Assembly (NCBI GenBank): GCA_012295275.1
Contig: CM022670.1
Location: forward strand, 23,539,755 to 23,603,754
Direction: 5' to 3'
Length of the DNA stretch: 64,000 bases
Source of the DNA: Chrysomallon squamiferum
Taxonomy: Eukaryota > Mollusca > Gastropoda > Neomphalida > Peltospiridae
Shown: positions 55,400 through 64,000 of the stretch, one piece after another
Numbering within the stretch: position 1 is the first letter of the stretch
Layout: each line of letters opens with the position of its first letter
Made by a program: the position numbers and the translations under genes
Notes under the pieces: model-generated
Database searches by the model: none
Told to the model about the DNA's origin: nothing
Seen by the model: the letters and a program-made list of their open reading frames with translations, nothing else

Positions 55400-57700
55400 A
55401 ATATGCAGCCTTAGATTCATTGACACAGGATAAACACTAATTGTTTAGTCCCTTTGAGCTGTCATTTGTGGCTTGGAAAGTTTGCAATGTAGATAATGGT
55501 AACGTTTTGACCTTCTTATTTATGGTCAATATCAAAATCCAGTTGCAACTGTGCGCCAGTGACAGAGGAGGAAAACAAAGTGCTGGGAAGATAGCAGACG
55601 AGACGCATGCTCGCCAAAAGGAATTAAAAGTAAATACTGGGGGTAAAATGGCGGTGTATCGATGAAATGAATCAATGGCCAGCGTTGATTAAGAGCGACA
55701 TTTTCAGGAATTCTTGCCCAAATGTAAACTGTGGTCCATTCCGCGATGAGAAAAGATCAATCAGAAAAACTGTGTACCCAAACATCATATGAAAGGAGCT
55801 ATAAAGCTAAGAGACAGGGGCAACAAAGCACCAGTGGAATTGTTTGAAAACACTTCAAACACTATCATACCCGAAAATAGAAGTAATCGCTAACCATCAA
55901 GCCGAATTCTGTTTATTCCCTTTTATGTTCTGTTGAAGAAACTCAGACCTAGATTCAGAAATGCATATTTTTACTGCTACGTTTTTCATGTACTTAAAAC
56001 ATTAAATGTTCTTTTGAAATAAAAAAAAAAATGAGAGAAAAAATAAGAAAACGTTTGCAAAAATATGATGTATAAAAGTGTAACTAGTGTTATTTTCAGT
56101 TTCCATTGCATTTGAAGCCAGAAGATATTTTTAAAAATAATAATAAATAAATAAATAAAAAGAAGAAGAAATAAGAAGGCAAGAAGACAAAAGTTTCCTA
56201 GGAGAAAGGTATATCACGTTAGCTATGTATTGTGTGGGAGAATTTGTTATCTTTTCTGTTTTGTTTCTCAGGAAGAAAGAACAAGCCAGAAACCAGCAAA
56301 CGTTAATGACAACAGTAGCTTTGGCAGCAACACAGAACTTAATTATTTTGTCAAAATTCTTTTTCAGACAGAATCTTGTTATATTTCAAAATTTATAGTA
56401 AACAGGAAGGCATTAAATTTGTTTGAATAAATTGAAATCGACTGCACAAGAGAAGCCGGTTTCAGCGACTAGGTGATCTTGTCTTTGAATTATATCGTAA
56501 GAGGGTTTTTTTTTTAACAAACCCAACATATTTTCTCTTTTTTATTTCATGGTAATCTAACTGTTTGACACCCAATAGCTGATATTAGTAGTAGTAGTAG
56601 TAGTAGTAGTAGTATGCTTTGGTGTCGTTAATCGTTCATTCATTCATTTGTGGTAATCTTCACTGATTTTACATTCACAATGATAAAATATGACACTGTA
56701 ATTGATCTTGCAATTGTTTGAAAGTCTATGTTAAATAATGTTTACTGAACATAATTATTACTCTCCTTTAAGATGTTATTACATTATTAGAAACAGGCAG
56801 TCTTAAGAATGGGTTTGTTTGTGTGTGTCTGAATAAGCGTTTTAACTGTTTTACTGTCTTAAAAACTGTTTGACACTGATCAGTCCTTTGTTCATGTTTA
56901 TAAAAACATCATTTATCATTACCTGACACAGTCTGGAATCCATCGTCGGATTTTTCCTTCCGTTAAAAACAAAAATAAAGAAAAATTCTAAACGTTTAGC
57001 TAGTTCGGCGATACGAGAATGATCTGTAATTTTGTGAAGATCGGTGAAGCAGAATGTGAAGTACTTTTTGTTGTGTTCATTTCTCACAACAAGTTATAAA
57101 AAAAAAAAAAGAGTAAAGAACGGCCATTGAGACAGAGAGAAATGCTGTCCAAAATGATTGAATATTTTCACTTGAAGACAACGTGTCATCAATAAGGATT
57201 CATGGCGGGGATAAGACAAAATTAAAGATCGAGAACACAATTATTTCGACATATAACATTTTTATATAAACAGAAAAATCCTATTCCTTGATCGTTGTTT
57301 CGAATCTGACGACGCTGAGTTAATCGTTACGAAGTGTCAGGTTTTATATCACGCAAAAGTCGACGGACTAAATCGAAGCTTCGTTCTTTTTATATCCCAG
57401 AAGTCTGATTTCAGACGAAGTGATCTCGATTACTAAGTGACAGTCATAAAATACATCCTTAGAGAATACTGACTTGTTGACCTAAATGCTGTTACTCTTG
57501 CTAATTCTCAAAAGTAGCCGAGGTTTCACTTAAAAGAGCGTGCTGCTGTGGCTGTTCTGAATTTCAGACGTTCGCGACGACGAGAAATCCGAATATTAAC
57601 GAAATATTCCGAGTAATGACTTCGCATTGTTGTTGCTATGGCTTGCAGCAAGATAATATGTACGGCTGTTATCCGATTGCTTTATTTGTTCACGACAATC
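55400..57700. promoter_or_regulatory. Repeat-poor domain with ATGGCGG sites
   Basis: Complex DNA at 55400-55900 and 56930-57680 with AAAATGGCGG (YY1-like) at 55645-55654 and CATGGCGGG at 57201-57209. An AGT repeat lies at 56588-56614. No recognisable gene. Confidence 0.3.
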
Positions 57701-57711
57701 AAGTTCAATAG

Positions 57712-57713
<2 letters not shown>

Positions 57714-57742
<29 letters not shown>
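57714..57742. repeat. Poly(T) run of 29
   Basis: Uninterrupted T run. Confidence 0.9.
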
Positions 57743-57749
<7 letters not shown>

Positions 57750-58139
57750 ATAAAATTAAAAATAAAAATATTATTTTAATTGTCAGTTCTAAAAGGATAT
57801 CAAATAAAAACCGTCATCTTAATTTACAAGCAATTAAAAATAAAATGTATAAAATTTAAAGAGACAAGGTCGCAACTTTTTTCAGTTTATATTTTCCAAT
57901 ACTAACAGAAATTTTATTGAATTAAGCAAACATGCATGAGCTCAAAGAATAAATATTCGACCAATAAAAAATAAATAATTTAGCTCATGAAAATGTCATC
58001 AGTCTTTTTAATTTATTATTATTATTATTGTTGTTGTTTCTTTGTTTGAAAATACATGCAAAATAGATCTAACAATTCTCATGTTTCTGTATGTTAAATC
58101 AATGGCCTTTAATTATCTGGACAAAATCGGACTAACTTC

Positions 58140-58337
58140 TGTTAATTATATTCTGGTATTCACGGATCCTCAGAGCTATCGAGGAAAGCCTGGCAGCAGT
58201 AAATTTAAATGAATGAGAATCTTATTCACTGTTGAATCAGTTCAATTATCAGCCCACAGCTTAGAAGATAACTGTCGTATGTTTTATATATATAGAGTTG
58301 TCCTGCTGTTTTTAGAAAAATGTTGGTTTAGTCTATA

Positions 58338-58386
<49 letters not shown>

Positions 58387-60900
58387 GACTGAATTCGATA
58401 ACAGCATAAGGAAGTAAAGAAAAAACGTATTTAAAATAAACAATAAAAATATATCAAGAGTAATACGCTAAAATGTTTTCTTTAAATACCGTGACATTTA
58501 ATTTTTACACTCTGTATAGCTGTTGTTGTTTTGAATAAAATACTAATGTGGGTTGTTCCATTTTCATTCGAGTTCAAATCATCGTTTCTTGCTATCAAAT
58601 ATTTATTTGATTATTACATCAGTTTCCCGCCAACAATTTAGTCAAATAAAAAACCGGACTGGTTTAAGAGACTTGGGTAAACGCTTCTGTCTTATTAACG
58701 ACATGGAAACTAAACAAAACGCAGACGTAATCTAATTGAACGTTTATCTTCAGCAAAATAAAGCCGCGAAACGTTATTGCATCGCTCAAGATTCGTTAAC
58801 AATGGAACATGGTCAAACTCCGTAATGGAAGGAAAATACTCGAGAGTGATTGAAATACTCGAGCTATAGATTACTTGTTATTGGTTCCAAATCTTCGTCC
58901 ATTTTGCCTTCAACAAGCAGGGCTGGATGGGGCCGGACCGATGGTAAAAAGATCATCGAAAGACAAATATTTTTCCAATGCAAATGGAGGAATTAAAATC
59001 GATGGATCCAGCGAAACGAAATCTTCAAAGCAACGTCGAGTTGACCCCGGAGAGTCGATGTTAAGTTGATATTGTTAGAACCTAAACCAGAAATAAAGTT
59101 GCTGAATATTCGAATTAGACCCAGAGCAAGATGGTCCTCTCGCTGTATCAATACGCATATGTTGTATAATCAGATTCACCCACTAACTCTGACTCGGTCC
59201 ATTCCGATAAATGGCTTGTGAAAACTCGGGTCAAATAAGCCTTTAATGATTGAACAGCTGTTACAAGACTTTAATGTCTTCGATTTCTTTATTAAGGCTG
59301 GAACCACAAAGTATTCAAAGAACCAAAAGAAACGATACAAAGCAAACCTAATAAACATGGAGGATGAACAGTTTTAAGACTTCTAAGCGTTCGATCATCA
59401 TTTGTGTTTGTATGTGTGTTTGTATGTGTCTGTGTCTGTGTGTGTGTGAGTGTGTGTGTTGTGAAGTATTATTAACAGTAAAAATATTTGAATAATTTTT
59501 ATTGCACAATTTTCTCAGTAGCTTTTTTTAATTATTATTTGTTTCTTAACAAAGAATCTGCATATTGAAGTTAACTGGCTTTCAGTTTATTTTAGTACTG
59601 TTTTAAATGAAGTAATTATGTTTCAAATCAGTCAGTATGTGTGTGATCAAAAAATGCATTTAAATCAAATTTTATCTTAACATATTTCTTCAGAAATATT
59701 CTGGAAATAATGATAAATTTTCTTCATGAAAACATTTTTTTATAATTTTTTTTTTATTATTAAATCATGAAACTTCTAACAGAGATGTTTAAATGTTTTT
59801 TAAATAATTTATTTGCTTGTTTATTTTACTGAAAATAGTTATGGTATGTTGTATACCAATATTCCAGAATATATAAACATAAATATCAGACTAACTTTAT
59901 CTATGCACGTATGTATATGTTTGTTTGATTGTATTTACGTTTGTACGTATTTTTGTTTTTATGTTATACATGTGTATATGTATGCATATTTGCACCTATG
60001 CATGTAATGATGTATACTAAGGATGTATACATTTATCACTATATATGTATATGTATGAACTGAAGTGTGCTTCGATTTGCTTATGTTTAAGTTTAATTCA
60101 ACACATTTAGATAAAAAATATAAAATGTCCTTGAAAGCAGGAAAGCGCCCGTGTGTTACATTCATTAGTATTATTTCCATGATTACACAGTATAATTCCT
60201 TTCCTTCATTTTAGTTCATGCGAAGACAATTCAAAACGCACTAGAACATTTTTTATATATTTATTTATATGCCACTTCAAGCTGCTGTCAGAATGTATTG
60301 TATTGCCTCACTCGTCAGTTAATGCAGCATTGAACTGTCAGTGTACACGTGCAGGTATGAAATATAGTAATGGCAACGTTCTTAGCATTTGAAACACGCA
60401 TACATATTGCCGTCTTGAAGAAAGAAAAAAAAAAGATCTTATTTTCGTGAACTGTTAGATTAACGGAATGTTATAAAACTGTCCATGGAATTTGTATAAT
60501 CGATGTCTTTTTCTTGAATCGTAAATGGGAAAATGGAGAGTTTATGGCGGCAACAGCTGTAGTTTAACGGCGAAACAGATGTTGTATTCAGTAGTTACGT
60601 CCTGTAAAAATTCAGTTGTAACTGAATATACAGTGAAATCGACACTACTTGCAAACACATTTTAATCGAATTGAATCAGCCAAGGGTAGAAGACTTTCTT
60701 TAGCCGAACTATTTCTCGAAATCGATTGTTTGCTGTTATTACGTATCACGGATTTATAGCAAACAATAAAATCTTCAGTCAGGCAGATATTCGAATAATC
60801 AGTATACACGCGCGTACTGATTCGACGGATTTCATAAGCAGACTTGTAACAGCGATACAACTCAGACAGTGACCTGCAGGTTGATGTTGTTGATATTGTA
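58140..60900. other. Alternating complex and repeat-rich DNA
   Basis: Complex CpG-bearing patches at 58140-58300, 58550-59400 and 60360-60900 alternate with an ATT array (58341-58385), GT repeats (59405-59460) and ATGT-type repeats (59900-60060). ATGGCGGCAACAGCTG at 60544 is YY1-like plus an E-box. Open frames of 60-78 codons are unrecognised. Confidence 0.4.
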
Positions 60901-62280
60901 GTACGATAAACATTTTTTTTTTTTCAAAAGCTAAATAAATAAAACAGTATTCTGATTCGTTTTGCTTTTTTTAATTTTTAAAAATAAATTGAGATCCAAA
61001 TCTGTTATTATCACTGTTGTTATTATTGTTTAAAATTTTGGGGTAAACAAAAACACTATTTTGAATTATGTTAGTCTTTTAATGTTGCCTGTTTTAATAG
61101 CAAATTATTCACAGTCAGGCCCGAACACATATTTATGTGCAGGGTGCGTAATCGACGGACGAAAGGGCCGGAGTTGCATGTACCCCCTCCCCGAAACTCA
61201 CAGCACCTTTCAAACATACCCGCCTTAAGTGCGAAAACTTCACACAGTTCATATTCTCCTACTATTTTTACTATCGGGGATGCATGCGCATTCCTAGCAC
61301 TCCCCTCCTGCATATACGCCAGATAACATACTTGAATTAATACTCAGTAGAAAAAAGTGAAGAAAAAAAATAATAATTCGGGTAGATGACGACAACCTGT
61401 GTTACTGTTCTTCGAGCTATAATTAAATTTTAACCCGACAAAAAGGAAAGGGCCATTATTACATCATTTGTCTCGTTAACCAAACTTCTAATCGAACCTT
61501 ACCCGTTTTTACCAATCCATACGCCTTCATTAGCGATGTTTCAAAAATTAATTACTACAATTACAGCGGAAAAAGTGTAATAAAATCTCTTATTAGCATT
61601 ATTGATTGGAGAGATAAAATAATGGGTCTGGTGATATACGTCCACCATTTCCTTGCAACAGCTGAAGGAAGTGACACAGCTTACCACATAATCGTTGACA
61701 CAGACAAATAAAACATTGGAGTCGGTAAATAAATGTTTCCTGTTAATAAGGAGAGATCTGAAACGAGGATGTCGGTGATCATTATAACCCACGAAGACGT
61801 CATTACTCTTTGTTGTGTTCCCGTTACGTATTGAACTGGTTTTGTTACAGAATTTACGTTTTCACGTTTAACTCAATAGGATGTGTAGTTGGTTTGTAAC
61901 GATGGAAGGTAACGTTGTAAACAGTGATTTTAATTCGTATCGACGTGTTTTCATGACTTGCTGTATCACTTATGATGGATGATGATGATATTTCCGATAT
62001 GTCCTTGAGATGTATCTTTGAACTGAATATGATAATAATAACATCAGCAACAACAACAGCAATAATATGATTTTTTTTTTTTTTGAGAAAAAAAAAATTA
62101 ACTAATAAAATAAGTGTATCTTTTTATTATCATTATCATTCCTCATTGCTGCTTCTATTCGTATTATTATTAAGTTACGTGAATGCATATTCAAATTTAA
62201 AATGAATTCAGATTCAGATTTAAAATGGATATATTTGTTCAACTTTAAAACTACATATACACTTTCGTTAATTAATTTCC
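60901..62280. other. Repeat-poor intergenic DNA
   Basis: CpG-bearing islands at 61080-61330 and 61400-61990, with little simple repeat. Two overlapping open frames at 61071-61326 on opposite strands are unrecognised. Candidate conserved non-coding DNA. Confidence 0.4.
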
Positions 62281-62297
62281 TTACAATATTTTGTGCT

Positions 62298-62960
62298 ACT
62301 TTGGCGTGTGGTCTACGCGACATGAAACTACTTTGGTATGTGATCTACAATTTAAAAGGCGATCTACAGCAAAAAAACAACAAAAATCAAACACCAATAA
62401 TCTAGGAAATTTCTGTAAGATAAGAGGAAGATCTTAAAATCCTTAAATATTAATGCATGATACAAATATAAGAACATCATATCCAGGCAAACTCCATTTC
62501 TGATTAGATATACGATTTTTTTATTATTCATTCCGACAAATAGCCAGCATATTCCTAATTAAGTCGTCTAAATTTCCAATACTCATGCGGTTCAAAGAAC
62601 CTGGATGAATTCGAAAATTGGTATTTTGAAAAAGATGAGAGGAGTGACCAAAGAACCTTCCAATTACACCCTGACTATTTCTGTTGGCTACAAATGAGGA
62701 CGAATGCCGAAGATGTTTTATTTGCATTTCTAGGAGATGTTCGCTCAATTCATCGATACAATTATTCAGATTTGAATACGTTTTAGCCCTTGTTCCTATA
62801 AATAAAAGGAAAATTTGTTTCATTTATGCCGTGAAAAAAAAGAATAAAAACAAAAACAAAGAATAAACAAAATAATAATTAAAATAAGCGCATAGTTCAT
62901 ACAACAAAGTAGAATTTGCTCGGTATAGATCACTAGGTCGCGTAGATCACACGCCAAAGT
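62298..62960. mobile_element. Inverted-repeat-bounded unit, possible non-autonomous transposon
   Basis: Arms 62298-62321 (ACTTTGGCGTGTGGTCTACG, then CGAC) and 62937-62960 are inverse copies matching at 23 of 24 bases. A related ACTTTGGTATGTGATCTAC follows the left arm. I see no clear target site duplication outside the arms, and the family is unknown. It encloses a 99-codon ORF. Confidence 0.35.
62524..62823 (-). CDS. Unrecognised 99-codon ORF inside the inverted repeat
   Basis: Starts MKQIFLLFIGTRAKTYSNLN and ends IRNMLAICRNE before a stop. The composition is balanced rather than repeat-like, with no poly-residue runs. I recognise no domain, and no promoter, intron or poly(A) signal supports it. 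It could be a chance frame, a fragment of a transposon protein or a small lineage-specific protein. Confidence 0.2.
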   Translation of the reverse strand: MKQIFLLFIGTRAKTYSNLNNCIDELSEHLLEMQIKHLRHSSSFVANRNSQGVIGRFFGHSSHLFQNTNFRIHPGSLNRMSIGNLDDLIRNMLAICRNE

Positions 62961-63558
62961 ATAACCCAGTATTTGTTATAAATATTGACGTCATGCTTAT
63001 TTACATTGTTGTTATTTTTAGGTTACGTGTGTATAACAGTCAGACAAATTACGTATTTCTCAAATTATTAACTATATACACAAACGTACGTACACGGCTT
63101 TGTTTCGTGTGAGAACCAGATAAAGTTGTGAGATAGATACATAGAAATTCCGAGCATCCAGTTATTCTGTTGGCGACAGCAAACACACGTGGCAGATATA
63201 CAATAGTAATCTACATAGGTGTGATCTTTCCATAGCTTGTCTGTTGTAAAGGGCAACGTAAACACACTCGACAAAACGAATGTCACCTTGATATTAACAT
63301 TGTTGCCATAAGGTATGTTTTCTTTGTGCAAGTCTTTTCGAATGAGCTTTCAAGATAGTTAGAAATATTTATATACAACAAGAAAAAGCACTTTAACAAA
63401 CCCCCTTATATACACATCAATCGATCCTTAGATATATGCAGACATAGATGCATATATACAGATATAAGTACATATATGCATACGTACAAGCATACATACA
63501 GGCATACACATAATATATACATACAAATACATGCATATAAATACGTTCGTATTTCGTT

Positions 63559-63621
63559 TTTCGTTTAATTCAAAGTGACAGTAAGCTGTTTCAGCTTACT
63601 GTCACTTTGAATTAAACGAAA
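63559..63621. repeat. Perfect 30 bp inverted repeat with 3-base loop
   Basis: Left arm 63559-63588 (ending GACAGTAAGCTG) and right arm 63592-63621 (beginning CAGCTTACTGTC) are exact reverse complements separated by TTT. Confidence 0.95.
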
Positions 63622-63839
63622 TACACAACAAATGTCTGATTTCTCTAACTCACTGTTAATTTACTTCGGTGATTTAAATTTATACAAATCATTTCACAGT
63701 TTACGCCCGAAATGACTCCAGAATACAATGCAATTTTAAAACAAACACTGAAGTGCGTGAATTTACACCGAAATGCAACGATTCACTTAATTTTCATAAC
63801 GTAAACAGCTGAAGTAAAATAATTGGTGTTACAGGTCGA

Positions 63840-63905
63840 TAGCAGGATTCCAGAGACTTGGAGACTCGCAGTTTTCTCTGAGTTTCTGGACTCATAATCC
63901 TGCTA
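63840..63905 (+). ncRNA. Hairpin resembling a miRNA precursor
   Basis: Sixty-six bases. Ten outer pairs (TAGCAGGATT with AATCCTGCTA), a single 6-base bulge ACTCAT on the 3' side, then 14 inner pairs including three G-U, and a 12-base loop (63864-63875). Length and imperfection fit a pre-miRNA, but no known seed is recognised and neither strand can be assigned from sequence alone. Confidence 0.3.
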
Positions 63906-64000
63906 ATTGTGCCGCACAACGCGGTAAAGAGACGTGACAAACAAAGAACAAATTATTTTATCTCTTTCCTTTTTTTCTTTTTTTTTCCATTTAATTCTCT

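Overview
The window is animal nuclear DNA. It is AT-rich, carries GT-AG introns and very many simple repeats (CA, GA, AT, AAT, and about thirty A or T runs of 17 to 49 bases), and shows no bacterial operon structure. The repeat style and a compact six-cysteine tetraspanin suggest a spiralian invertebrate, possibly a mollusc. That taxon call is an inference from texture, not a demonstrated fact.

The one gene I can prove lies on the minus strand from about 24.4 kb to beyond the left edge. It encodes a CD151-type tetraspanin. Seven coding exons splice together cleanly (24173-24232, 7269-7406, 4622-4822, 3318-3392, 1915-2034, 917-1010, 75-226) and give 280 residues: an unusually long cytoplasmic N-terminus, TM1, the small loop, TM2, TM3 and most of the large extracellular loop with its CCG and PESCC motifs. 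The last loop cysteine, TM4 and the tail must lie left of position 1. A TATA-type promoter sits at about 24.46 kb. A second ATG-bearing exon in the same splice phase at 20312-20377, with its own TATA-like box near 20.70 kb, looks like an alternative first exon inside the 16.8 kb first intron. It would swap the first 20 residues for a basic 22-residue start.

Positions 7.4-24.2 kb are the first intron. It holds simple repeats, two repeat-poor islands that could be enhancers (7.9-8.1 and 15.6-16.0 kb), and a piece resembling a Tigger/pogo transposon end (16.87 kb).

From 24.5 to 64 kb I find no convincing protein-coding gene. Repeat-rich AT DNA alternates with repeat-poor, CpG-containing islands, which become denser to the right (44-64 kb). 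This resembles the regulatory landscape of a gene desert. Promoter-like motif clusters appear at about 39.4 kb (YY1-like) and 41.84 kb (NRF-1-like plus GC box). Structured elements include two inverted repeat pairs (51.9/52.4 kb and 62.3/62.9 kb, the latter around an unrecognised 99-codon ORF), a perfect 30 bp hairpin at 63.56 kb and a pre-miRNA-like hairpin at 63.84 kb.

The most interesting signal in the gene is at exon 6. A 27 bp minisatellite of about 17 copies abuts its 3' splice site and contains no AG in the sense orientation, which leaves an AG-free stretch of about 530 nt upstream of the acceptor.
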